From NCBI RefSeq assembly GCF_013409935.1, contig NZ_JACCCO010000002.1, forward strand, positions 1-64,000: DNA of 64,000 bases, in the 5' to 3' direction. Under the pieces are notes generated by a model. The model saw only the letters and a program-made list of their open reading frames with translations, was not told the DNA's origin and did no database searches. Position numbers and translations under genes: made by a program. Origin of the DNA: Streptosporangium sandarakinum (GTDB taxonomy: Bacteria > Actinomycetota > Actinomycetes > Streptosporangiales > Streptosporangiaceae). Below are positions 52,032-60,172 of this stretch, piece after piece (within the stretch, counting starts at the first letter, position 1; each line of letters begins with the position of its first letter).

Positions 52032-52520
52032 TCAGCCGAGCCAGTCGCCACCGGACATGACGATCCTGCCGGGGATCTCCGGCAGGCCGCGCCAGGCGGA
52101 GATCCGCTCGGGGCGCAGGCACAGCGCGATCACGCCGGGGACCCGGTCGGGGTTGAGCGGCAGCCGGTCGAACAGCGCGCGGACCCGGCCGGGCAGCTCG
52201 GCGGGCTCGCGCAGGCTCACCGGCCCGTCGACGAGCACCACGTCGCGGGCGGTGCCCAGGGCCGCGCGGGCGCGGGCGGTCCGCCGCAGGTTGGCCACCG
52301 TACGGCTGCCGCGCTTGGTCATCATGAGCAGGTCGGTACCGTCCCAGGCGAAGGCCAACGGGATCATGTGCGGACCGTCGGGCCCGGCGGTGGCCAGCCA
52401 CAGATGCCGCTCGCCGGTGAACATCTCCTCGATGTCGGCCCGTCGCCGGGCGGCCGGGCGGGGCGGCGGCCCGGCGGGCGGGCCGGTTCGGGAAACGGCG
52501 GGCGCGGGGACCGGGGACAT
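52032..52520 (-). CDS. PPOX-class F420/FMN-binding oxidoreductase-like protein
   Basis: The 162-residue split-barrel protein reads FTGERHLWLATAGPDGPHMI, then LMMTKRGSRTVANLRRTARA and RDVVLVDGPVSL, the pyridoxamine-oxidase-like fold common for F420-dependent enzymes of actinobacteria. The first 28 residues are Pro/Ala-rich. It lies 49 nt after the second glycosyltransferase in the same orientation, so it may catalyse a reduction in the pathway. Confidence 0.8.
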   Translation of the reverse strand: MSPVPAPAVSRTGPPAGPPPRPAARRRADIEEMFTGERHLWLATAGPDGPHMIPLAFAWDGTDLLMMTKRGSRTVANLRRTARARAALGTARDVVLVDGPVSLREPAELPGRVRALFDRLPLNPDRVPGVIALCLRPERISAWRGLPEIPGRIVMSGGDWLG

Positions 52521-52569
52521 GGCGGCTCCTTGGGAGTTGCGGGCAGGTGAGGACGGGCGACGCCGTGCC

Positions 52570-53778
52570 TCAGGCGGGCTGGGAGGAACGTTCGGCCAGG
52601 CGGCTCAGCACCGGCACCAGGTCGGCGGTGCGGGGCTGGGCGTTCATCTCCGCGCGCAGCCGGGCGACCGCCCGCCGCCGTTCGGCGGAGCCCAGCAGGT
52701 CCGCGACCGCCGCGCGCAGCGCCCCGGCGTCGGCCTCCTCGGGGGCCAGGACCGTCCCCGCCCCGGTGGCAGCCAGCCGGGCGGCGCCGAAGACCTGGTC
52801 GGGAAGCTGCGGCAGGACGAGCTGCGGCACCCCGTGGTGGACGCCGGTCAACGTGCTGCCGAACCCGCCCTGGTGGATCAGCGCCGAGCAGGTGGGCAGC
52901 AGCTGGTGCAGCGCGACACCGGTGACGGCGCGGACGCCGTCCGGCACCGGGCCGAGCCGCTCCAGGTCGTCCCGGCCGACCGCCACCACGATCTCGGCGT
53001 CCGCGCCGGCCAGCGCGGCCACCACCCTCGGCGGCAGGAAGCTCTTCGCGCCGCCGACGCTGGTGGTGGTCGCCCCCCAGGTCAGCGCGATCCGCGGCCG
53101 GTCCGGCGGCTCCCACAGCCACCGCGGCAGCACCGCCCGGCCGTTGTAGGGGACGTAGCCGACCGTGGCGCGCTCGACCTCGGCGGGGATCTGCATGCTG
53201 GGCGGGCACGGGTCGACGGTCAGGTCGCCCAGCACCGCGCAGCCGTCCAGGCCGAGCCGCGCGGCCGTGGGGGCCAGCACCTCCGGCACGATGTCGCGGG
53301 CCTGGTAGGTCATGTCCACGCCGTGGATGTGGCGGACGGCGGGGACGCCCAGCAGCGCGGCGACCAGGGGACCCGCGTAGCTGGTGGGCTCGAACACCAC
53401 CAGGTCGGGACGCCAGTGCCGGGCGAAGCGCAGCGTGTCGTCCACCATGAGGTCGGCGCGGGCGGCGAACGCGCCGAACACCCGCGCGACCTTCTCCCTC
53501 TGGCCGGACCGCCAGTGCCCGGCGGCCTCCGCGCCCGGCGGCGGCGCGGCCGGGACGCGGTCGTGGCTCAGGCCGCGCATGTGCCGGGCGCGAAGCTCGG
53601 CGTGGTCGACGTCCGGGCCGGCGGCGACGAACGCGGCGCCGGAGCCGGTGACGACGCCGGCCATGGAGTCCTGGCTGGCGACGCACACCTCGTGGCCCGC
53701 GGCGCGCAGCGCCTGCACCAGCGGGACCAGCGGAAGGTAGTGCGAGGACCAGGCCCAGCAGGTCACCAGCACGCGCAT
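52570..53778 (-). CDS. GT-B glycosyltransferase of natural-product type (second copy)
   Basis: The 402-residue protein begins MRVLVTCWAWSSHYLPLVPL and shares DPCPPSMQ, VGYVPYNGRAVLPRWL and the C-terminal LIHQGGFGSTLTGVHHGVPQ with the glycosyltransferase at 33.7 kb. Two enzymes for one sugar set suggest two attachment points or a disaccharide. It lies 13 nt after the P450 stop. Confidence 0.92.
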   Translation of the reverse strand: MRVLVTCWAWSSHYLPLVPLVQALRAAGHEVCVASQDSMAGVVTGSGAAFVAAGPDVDHAELRARHMRGLSHDRVPAAPPPGAEAAGHWRSGQREKVARVFGAFAARADLMVDDTLRFARHWRPDLVVFEPTSYAGPLVAALLGVPAVRHIHGVDMTYQARDIVPEVLAPTAARLGLDGCAVLGDLTVDPCPPSMQIPAEVERATVGYVPYNGRAVLPRWLWEPPDRPRIALTWGATTTSVGGAKSFLPPRVVAALAGADAEIVVAVGRDDLERLGPVPDGVRAVTGVALHQLLPTCSALIHQGGFGSTLTGVHHGVPQLVLPQLPDQVFGAARLAATGAGTVLAPEEADAGALRAAVADLLGSAERRRAVARLRAEMNAQPRTADLVPVLSRLAERSSQPA

Positions 53779-53791
53779 GGCCGTACCCTCC

Positions 53792-55042
53792 TCACCAGGT
53801 GACCGGGATCTCGGTGAACGCCTCCAGCAGCGACCCCTCGTGGCGGCGCAGCCGCTCGGGCGGTACGGCCAGCCGCAGCCCGGGGAAGCGGCGCAGCAGG
53901 GCCTCGGTGGCGATCTGCAGTTCGGCGCGGGCCAGCGCGGCGCCGACGCAGAAGTGCGGGCCGACGCTGAAGGTCAGGTGCCGGCCCGCGTCGCGGGTGA
54001 TGTCGAAGACCTCCGGCCGGTCGAAGACCGTCTCGTCCTGGTTGGCGGAGTCGGCGGCCGGGATCACGCTGGCCCCCTTCGGGATGGTGTAGCCGTCCAT
54101 CTCGATGTCGTCGACGGCGTAGCGCAGCATCGACACCGACGAGCCGGCCAGCTTCCAGCGCAGGGTCTCCTCGACCGCGTCCGGGATGCGGCCGTAGTCC
54201 TCGCGCAGCAGCGCGAGCTGGCCGGGGTGGGCCAGCAGCAGCGCGACGCCGCCGCCGAGCTGGGTGGCGGTGGTCTCGTAGCCGACCAGAAGCAGCAGCC
54301 GGCACCACCACTGCAGCTCGTACTCGGCCAGCCGGCCGTCCTCCCGGTCGCGGACCCTGATCATGTCGCTGACCAGGTCGTCGCCGGGGGAGCGGCGTTT
54401 GGCGGCGATCAGCTCGGCGATGTAGCGGTTCATGTCGGCCATCGCGGCCCTGATCCGCTCGGGCGGGAACCGGCTGACCGACAGGAAGTGGTCGGTCCAG
54501 GAGCGGAACAGCGCGGTGTCGCCCTCGGGCACGCCGAGCAGGCGGCAGATCACCCGGATCGGCAGCGGGAAGGCCAGGGCCTCGTTCAGGTCGGCCGGGC
54601 CGCCGCGCTTCTCCATGGCGGTCAGCAGCTCGTCGACGACCTCGTGGATGTGGGGCCGCAGCGACTCCACCCGGGTGGGGGTGAAGGCGCGCATCACCAG
54701 GCGGCGCACCCGGGTGTGCTCCGGCGGGTCGGGGTCGATCTTCGGGTCCTGGAACATCCGGTTGTTCCTGGCGATCCGCGCGGCGCCGGGCCGGTTCAGG
54801 TTGCGGCTGAGCCGCTCGTCGGTGAGCAGCCGGCGCACGTCGGCGTGCCGGGTCACCAGCAGCGCGTGGTCGCCGCTGGGCAGCGTGACCGGCACGACGG
54901 GGCGCTCGCGCAGGCCGGTCAGCTCGCGCGGCACCTCCAGGGCGGACGGGCGGGGGAACGGGTAGCGGCGGGGCTCGCCGGGTCCACTGGAGAACGGGCA
55001 GGAACGCGGGGTCTCGCTCGCGGGGAGCGTCTCACCAGGCAA
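53792..55042 (-). CDS. Cytochrome P450 (first of pair)
   Basis: The 416-residue protein has the heme-binding FSVGPHFCVGAALARAE, I-helix VGYETTATQLGG and K-helix EETLRWKLAG with ExxR. It is therefore a complete catalyst and not a P450-like glycosyltransferase activator. It likely hydroxylates the scaffold. It needs ferredoxin partners that are absent here. Its start overlaps the end of the second P450 gene by 11 nt. Confidence 0.93.
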   Translation of the reverse strand: MPGETLPASETPRSCPFSSGPGEPRRYPFPRPSALEVPRELTGLRERPVVPVTLPSGDHALLVTRHADVRRLLTDERLSRNLNRPGAARIARNNRMFQDPKIDPDPPEHTRVRRLVMRAFTPTRVESLRPHIHEVVDELLTAMEKRGGPADLNEALAFPLPIRVICRLLGVPEGDTALFRSWTDHFLSVSRFPPERIRAAMADMNRYIAELIAAKRRSPGDDLVSDMIRVRDREDGRLAEYELQWWCRLLLLVGYETTATQLGGGVALLLAHPGQLALLREDYGRIPDAVEETLRWKLAGSSVSMLRYAVDDIEMDGYTIPKGASVIPAADSANQDETVFDRPEVFDITRDAGRHLTFSVGPHFCVGAALARAELQIATEALLRRFPGLRLAVPPERLRRHEGSLLEAFTEIPVTW

Positions 55043-56171
55043 CGGGCACCTCCGTGAAGCCCTGGAAGAACACGTCGTGCTGCCGGTTCAGCTCCGCGGC
55101 CGGTACGGCGAGCCGCAGCCCGGGGAAGCGGCGCAGCAGCCCGGCCAGGCCGATCTGCAGCACCGCCCGCGCCAGCGGCGCGCCGACGCAGTAGTGCTGG
55201 CCGGTGCTGAAGGTCAGCTGGGTACGGTCCCGCCGGGTGACGTCGAACCGCGCCGGGCAGCCGAAGGCGGCCGGGTCGTGGTTGGCCGACTCCAGCGCGG
55301 GGATGATGCTCGTCCCCTTGGGGATGACGGTCCCGGCCACCTCGATGTCCTCGGTGACGTAGCGCAGCATCGACAGCGAGGAGCCGACGACCTGGCAGCG
55401 CAGCAGCTCCTCCACCGCGGCCGGGACGCGGCCGGGGTCCTCGCGCACCAGCGCGAGCTGGCCGGGGTGGGCGAGCAGCAGCACCACGCAGCCCGACAGC
55501 TGGCTGGCCGTGGTCTCGTACCCGGCCAGCAGCAGCAGCGTAGACCACCAGTGCAGCTCCTCCTCGCTGAGCCGGCCGTCGTCCTCGTCGCTGACCTTGA
55601 TCAGCGCGCTGATCAGCTCGTCGTCGGGGTTCTCGCGCTTGCGGGCGATCAGGTCGCGCATGTACCCCCACGGCGGGGAGCTGGTGTCGCCGAAGTTCGC
55701 GCGCTCCTCCTCGGGGACGCCGAGCAGCTCGCAGATGATCCGGATCGTCAGCGGGTAGGAGAAGGCGCGGTTGAGGTCCACCGGGCCGCCGGCGCGCTCC
55801 AGCTCGTCCAGCAGCTCCTCGACGATCTCGGTGATGCGCGGGCGCAGCCGTTCGACGCGGTGGGCGGTGAACGCCTTGCCGATCAGGCGGCGCATCCGGG
55901 TGTGGCCGGGCGGGTCCATGTCGACCTGCCGCTGGAAGACCTTGACCTTCTTGGCGGTCATCCGGGCCACGTCGGGCCGGTTGCGGTTCTTGCTCACCCG
56001 GGGGTCGGCGAGCACCTGGCGGATGTCGTCGTAGCGGGTGATCAGCAGCGCGGTGTCGCCGCTGGGCAGCGTGACCGGCACGATCGGCTCGGCGTGCAGG
56101 TCCGCCAGCTCCTTGGGCTGGTCGACGGGGGACGGCCAGCCGAAGGGGTAGGAGTGCGACGGCGTCGTCAT
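55032..56171 (-). CDS. Cytochrome P450 (second of pair)
   Basis: The 379-residue protein has FSTGQHYCVGAPLARAV at the heme, LAGYETTASQLSG in the I-helix and EELLRCQ (ExxR). It closely resembles the neighbouring P450, so the pair may derive from a duplication. It starts at ATG 56171 (MTTPSHSYPFGWPSPV); the longer frame upstream is unlikely. It probably catalyses a different oxidation on the same scaffold. Confidence 0.93.
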   Translation of the reverse strand: MTTPSHSYPFGWPSPVDQPKELADLHAEPIVPVTLPSGDTALLITRYDDIRQVLADPRVSKNRNRPDVARMTAKKVKVFQRQVDMDPPGHTRMRRLIGKAFTAHRVERLRPRITEIVEELLDELERAGGPVDLNRAFSYPLTIRIICELLGVPEEERANFGDTSSPPWGYMRDLIARKRENPDDELISALIKVSDEDDGRLSEEELHWWSTLLLLAGYETTASQLSGCVVLLLAHPGQLALVREDPGRVPAAVEELLRCQVVGSSLSMLRYVTEDIEVAGTVIPKGTSIIPALESANHDPAAFGCPARFDVTRRDRTQLTFSTGQHYCVGAPLARAVLQIGLAGLLRRFPGLRLAVPAAELNRQHDVFFQGFTEVPVAW

Positions 56172-56283
56172 GGGGCCTTCCTCGGGGACGGCGATGGTCG
56201 GGCGGCGGGCGTCCGCGGGGCGGCTGGGCGCGGTCACGGGCGCCCGGAGAGCAGAGGCCGGGAGCGGGGGAGCGGCGGGCCGG

Positions 56284-57345
56284 TCAGACCGGACGCGCCT
56301 CGATGATCCAGTGCGGCGGCATGGTCTTGGTGGTGCCGACCAGCTCGAAGCCGGACGCCGAAAGGAGGCCGCTCCAGTCGCGCAGGTTGCGCTCCTTGCT
56401 GCCGAGGCTGACCGCCATCGCGATGTCCATGGCCTTGCTGAAGTGCCAGTCGTTGCCGTCGGGGACGACGGCCTCGACGATGAACACCCGCCCGTCCTTC
56501 TTGTCGCCCAGCGCGGCGCGGATGTTGCGCAGGATGGCGACGCTGTCGTCGTCGTTCCAGTCGTGCAGGATCGCCTTGAGCAGGTAGGCGTCCGGGCCGG
56601 GGGTGACCGACTCGAAGAAGTCGCCGACCACGCACTCGGTGCGGTCGGCCACGCCGTACTGCTCCAGCACCTCCGCGGCGCCGGTGATCGCCGATGCCTG
56701 GTCGAACAGCAGGCCCCTGGCGTCGGGGTTCTTGCTGAGGATCGCCGCCAGCAGCCGGCCCTGGCCGCCGCCGACGTCGGCGATGTGACCGAACCGGCTG
56801 AAGTCGTAGGAGTCGGCGACCTGGGCGGCCATGTTGCTGGTGCCGGTCATGGCCCTGTGGAACACCTCGGCGTACTCCGGGTGCTCCTCCATGTACTCGA
56901 ACCAGCCCTTGCCGCCGCGCACCTTCGGCCCGGTGGACTCGCCGGTGCGCAGCGTCTCCACCGCGTACCCGAAGCAGTTCCAGATGCTCTCCTCGCCGTA
57001 CAGCCAGGCCAGGTAGCGCAGCGAGCCGGGCACGTCGCTGCGCAGGTACTCGCCGGTCCCGGTCAGCTCGAAACGGCCGTCGGGCAGCTCGGCGAAGATG
57101 CCGACCGAGGCGGCGGCGCGCAGGAACCGGTACAGCATGCCCGGGTCGGTCCCGGTCGCCCGGGCGAGGTGCTCGACCGTCCGCGGCCCGTCGGCCATGT
57201 GGTCGGCCACGCCGACCTGGGCCAGGACGCAGACCGTCGAAGAGATCATCTTTCCGGCCAGCACCGTCAGCAGGTGGTGCTGCGGGCCGCCCGACCCGAA
57301 GGTGGGTCCGGCCGGCTGCTGGTCGACCACGAGGCTCGACGTCAT
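56284..57345 (-). CDS. O-methyltransferase, dimerising aromatic type (AcmE/TcmN-like)
   Basis: The 353-residue protein has an N-terminal winged-helix dimerisation domain (LAQVGVADHMADGPRTVEHL) and a class I SAM domain (IADVGGGQGRLLAAIL). It continues with KAILHDWNDDDSVAILRNI, carrying the catalytic His-Asp context, and FIVEAVVPDGNDW. It methylates a phenolic hydroxyl in typical clusters. ATG 57345 follows GGAGG by 4 nt. It leads a minus-strand operon with two P450s, a glycosyltransferase and the PPOX gene. Confidence 0.9.
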   Translation of the reverse strand: MTSSLVVDQQPAGPTFGSGGPQHHLLTVLAGKMISSTVCVLAQVGVADHMADGPRTVEHLARATGTDPGMLYRFLRAAASVGIFAELPDGRFELTGTGEYLRSDVPGSLRYLAWLYGEESIWNCFGYAVETLRTGESTGPKVRGGKGWFEYMEEHPEYAEVFHRAMTGTSNMAAQVADSYDFSRFGHIADVGGGQGRLLAAILSKNPDARGLLFDQASAITGAAEVLEQYGVADRTECVVGDFFESVTPGPDAYLLKAILHDWNDDDSVAILRNIRAALGDKKDGRVFIVEAVVPDGNDWHFSKAMDIAMAVSLGSKERNLRDWSGLLSASGFELVGTTKTMPPHWIIEARPV

Positions 57346-57407
57346 GGGTCCTCCGATTCTCAGGCCGCGGCCGACGGGCGCGTCGGCGGGGGCGGGTCAC
57401 AGCGCCG

Positions 57408-57450
57408 ACGTTCCCGCCGCCCGCTAGAGCCGCGCTCCAGCGCGCGTCGA
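57408..57450 (-). promoter_or_regulatory. SARP-type repeats upstream of the O-methyltransferase operon
   Basis: On the minus strand TCGACGC, TGGAGCG and TCTAGCG recur every 11 bp. A weak -10 (GAACGT) is 8 bp further. TCTAGCG is identical to the last heptamer of the NAT promoter. Unlike the other SARP-type promoters, this one keeps a leader with an SD. Confidence 0.5.
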
Positions 57451-57478
57451 AGGCCGGGCCGGGCCGCGCCAGCCCGCG

Positions 57479-57510
57479 TCGAGCGCCGCTTCAGCCCGGG
57501 GCCGGATCGT
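57479..57510 (+). promoter_or_regulatory. SARP-type promoter of the DUF1772 operon (leaderless)
   Basis: TCGAGCG and TTCAGCC are 11 bp apart, followed by 8 bp and GATCGT, 7 nt before ATG 57518. The geometry equals that of the epimerase and NAT promoters, although the -10 is poorer. Confidence 0.55.
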
Positions 57511-57517
57511 GCCTGCC

Positions 57518-57973
57518 ATGACCGTTGTCCTGAGTGTGTTCGTCGTCGTCGGCGGCGGCCTGCTGGCGGGTGTGCTGTTCGCGGTGGCCCTCAGCGTGGT
57601 CCCGGCGTTCCTGGCGATGGCCCCGGCGGAGTACGTCCGCGTCCACCAGCTGGTGGGCCGTCACTTCGACAAGGTGATGCCGCCGCTGGTGCTCGCCTGC
57701 ACCGCCGCCGACCTGGTGCTGTTCGCCGCCGCGCCGGCCTCGCCGTACCGGCCGCTGTTCGCGGCGGCGGCGGCGCTGCAGCTGGGGGTCTCGGCGGTCT
57801 CGCAGTTCGGCAACGTGCCGATCAACCGGGCGGTCAAGCGGCTGTCGCCGACGGCGATGCCCGCCGGCTGGCGGGACCCGCGGCCGCGCTGGCGCGCCTG
57901 GCACCTGACGCGCACCGCCATGGCCGTCCTGGCCGGCCTCGCCAACGTCTGTGCCGTCGTCCTGGCCGGCTAG
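57518..57973 (+). CDS. DUF1772 membrane protein (anthrone-oxygenase-like family)
   Basis: The 151-residue protein has four predicted helices (VVLSVFVVVGGGLLAGVLFA, VLACTAADLVLFAAAPA, FAAAAALQLGVSAV, MAVLAGLANVCAVVLAG) and the DUF1772 pattern FGNVPINRAVKRLSP, then WRDPRPRWRAWHLTRT. Some DUF1772 members act as cofactor-free anthrone oxygenases in aromatic polyketide pathways, which would suit a quinone product. The Asn and His/Trp residues of the family are present. It is first of a four-gene plus-strand operon. Confidence 0.8.
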   Translation: MTVVLSVFVVVGGGLLAGVLFAVALSVVPAFLAMAPAEYVRVHQLVGRHFDKVMPPLVLACTAADLVLFAAAPASPYRPLFAAAAALQLGVSAVSQFGNVPINRAVKRLSPTAMPAGWRDPRPRWRAWHLTRTAMAVLAGLANVCAVVLAG

Positions 57974-58003
57974 TGCCCGGGCCCAACCGAAAAGGAGCTC
58001 CTC

Positions 58004-59038
58004 ATGAGTCAGTCCTCCGGCGCCGTCCTGGGGCCCTCGGCGATCGACGTCAAGCGGCTCAGCAACGCGTTCTGCCATGCCAAACTGCTGCTGACCGCCG
58101 GCGAGCTCGGGGTGTTCGCCGACCTGGAGGAGCACGGCCCCTCCACCCGCGACGAGCTCGGCGCCCGCGTCGGGCTGCACCCGCGGGCCGCCCGCGACTT
58201 CCTGCACGGCCTGGTCCTGCTCGGCCTGCTGGAGCTGGACGGCGACCGCTACCGCAACAGCGCCACCGCCTCGGCCACGCTGGTGCCCGGCCGCCCCGAC
58301 TACATCGGCGGTTTCCTCTACCGCGCCAACCACATGCTCTATCCGGCCTGGGGCCGGCTGACCGAGGCCCTGACCACCGGCCGGCCGCAGACCGCCGGGG
58401 CCACCGACGACGGGGCGTTCCTGCGCATGCTGTCCGACCCCGCCCAGCGCGAGCAGTACCTGCGGATGATGGACTCGGCCAACAGCCTGGTCGCGCCGTA
58501 CCTGATCGAGCGGTTCGACTGGCCGGCCCACCGCCGGGTGCTGGACGTGGGCGGCTGCCGGGGCAACCTGGGCGCCCGGCTCATGCTGGCCCACCCGCAC
58601 CTGACGGCCGGGGTGTTCGACCTGCCGCCGCTGGCCGGCCCGCACGCCGAGCACGCCGAACGGCTCGGCGTGGCCGACCGGGCCTGGTTCCGCGCCGGTG
58701 ACTTCTTCGCCGACGAGCTGCCCTCCAGCGAGGTCGTCATCCTCGGCCACGTGCTGCACAACTGGTCGCCCGAGCAGCGCGCCTACCTGATCGACAAGGC
58801 CTACCGCGCGGTGACCCCCGGCGGCGCCCTGCTGATCTACGACGCGATGCTCCCGCAGGAGCCCGCCGACCTCGCCCGGATCCTGGTCAGCCTCAACATG
58901 CTGCTGGTCACCGAGGGCGGCTCGGAGTACACCGCCCAGGAGTGCCTGGGCTGGCTGGTCGCCGCCGGGTGCACCGACACCGAGGTCCGGCCGCTGGGCG
59001 GCACCGACACCCTCGTGATCGGCCGCAAACCGGTCTGA
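58004..59038 (+). CDS. O-methyltransferase, dimerising aromatic type (second copy)
   Basis: The 344-residue protein has LLLTAGELGVFADLEEHGPS in the dimerisation domain, SAM motif VLDVGGCRGNLGARLML, and VILGHVLHNWSPEQRAYLID with the catalytic His. It differs substantially from the methyltransferase at 56.3 kb, so it should act on another hydroxyl or intermediate. ATG 58004 follows AAAAGGAG by 7 nt. Confidence 0.9.
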   Translation: MSQSSGAVLGPSAIDVKRLSNAFCHAKLLLTAGELGVFADLEEHGPSTRDELGARVGLHPRAARDFLHGLVLLGLLELDGDRYRNSATASATLVPGRPDYIGGFLYRANHMLYPAWGRLTEALTTGRPQTAGATDDGAFLRMLSDPAQREQYLRMMDSANSLVAPYLIERFDWPAHRRVLDVGGCRGNLGARLMLAHPHLTAGVFDLPPLAGPHAEHAERLGVADRAWFRAGDFFADELPSSEVVILGHVLHNWSPEQRAYLIDKAYRAVTPGGALLIYDAMLPQEPADLARILVSLNMLLVTEGGSEYTAQECLGWLVAAGCTDTEVRPLGGTDTLVIGRKPV

Positions 59039-59157
59039 CGCCGGGCACGCGGCACCTCGTCGCCCCGCGCCCCACTCGACCGGCCGCCCGCCGCGCGTCC
59101 CCTTCCCCGCGACACCGCGCACCCCCCCTTCTCGCACCACCTGAAAGGCACCCCCCG

Positions 59158-59982
59158 ATGACCGCTGCCGACCTCATCACCCCGCCCGGCTCCCGGCTCG
59201 GCCGCCGCCGGTTCCTGACCGTCACCGGGACCGGCCTCGCGGGCGCGCTGCTGCTGCCGTCCGCCCCCGCCCGCGCCGCCACCACCGGCACCGAGGACCC
59301 GCGCACCCACTTCTTCGACGTGGAGGGCTCCTTCAACATCCGCGACATCGGCTGGTACTCCAACCGGCTGGGCCGTCGCGTCAAGCGCGGCGTGGTCTGG
59401 CGCGGCGCCGGGCTGGGCCGGGTGACCGACCTGGGCCTGACCCAGCTGGCCACCCTCGGCCTCACCTGGGACATCAACCTGCTCAGCAACCGCGAGCTGG
59501 CAGCCGGCCGGCCCGACCGGCTGCCCGAGGGCGTCCAGCTGTTCAGCGCCCCCGTCGGTGACGACTCCGCCAACCCCATGCCGCCGACGATCGACACCAC
59601 CAAGCCGGACGCCTACGTGCTGCAGGAGTTCCGCGAGTACGTCACCAGCCCGCAGTCCCAGGCGTCCTTCGGCGCGGCCATCCGCAAGATCGCCGGAAAC
59701 GGCGGCAGGCCGGTCTACATCCACTGCAACTCCGGCACCTACCGCACCGGCTGGACCGTCGCGCTGCTGATGAGCCTCCTGGGCGTCGACCGCGCGCAGA
59801 TCGACACCGAGTTCCTGCTCAGCAACCTGACCTTCGGTGTGAACTACGCCTGGCCGGAGTACCTGGATGCCGGCATCGACCAGGCCAGGACCACCTTCGG
59901 CTCGCTGGCCGGCTACCTGGCCCGCGGCCTGGGCGTCGACGCCGCCACCGTCTACAACCTGCGCAGGACCCTGCTGGCCTGA
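59158..59982 (+). CDS. Tat-exported protein-tyrosine-phosphatase-like enzyme
   Basis: The 274-residue protein has a twin-arginine signal (GRRRFLTVTGTGLAGALLLP, cleavage near ARAA) and a tyrosine-phosphatase-like domain. The N-terminal part reads FNIRDIGWYSNRLGRRVKRG and WRGAGLGRVTDLGL. The P-loop is HCNSGTYRTGW near residue 190, with the Cys and Arg of CX5R. It could act as an exported phosphatase. In a biosynthetic operon it may dephosphorylate an inactive, phosphorylated product after export, as in some self-protection schemes (inference). It lies 119 nt after the methyltransferase. Confidence 0.85.
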   Translation: MTAADLITPPGSRLGRRRFLTVTGTGLAGALLLPSAPARAATTGTEDPRTHFFDVEGSFNIRDIGWYSNRLGRRVKRGVVWRGAGLGRVTDLGLTQLATLGLTWDINLLSNRELAAGRPDRLPEGVQLFSAPVGDDSANPMPPTIDTTKPDAYVLQEFREYVTSPQSQASFGAAIRKIAGNGGRPVYIHCNSGTYRTGWTVALLMSLLGVDRAQIDTEFLLSNLTFGVNYAWPEYLDAGIDQARTTFGSLAGYLARGLGVDAATVYNLRRTLLA

Positions 59983-60172
59983 CCCGCCGGGTCCGCCCGC
60001 GCGGCGGACCGGGTACGGCGGGCCGCCCGTCCCATCCGGTCCGTCGCTCACCCCGCCCCGTCGCTCACTCCGTCCGGTCCGCCGCGCGGCCCGCCGTACC
60101 CGGTCCGACCCACCGACGCCGTCCGCCGCCCGCGGCGGACGGCTCCGCCCCCGCCAAAAGCAGGTGAACCCC

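Noticed and set aside
53792-56171. P450-like glycosyltransferase activators (EryCII/DesVIII type)
   Set aside because: Both proteins keep the heme Cys, the ExxR motif and the I-helix Thr, so they look like true P450s.
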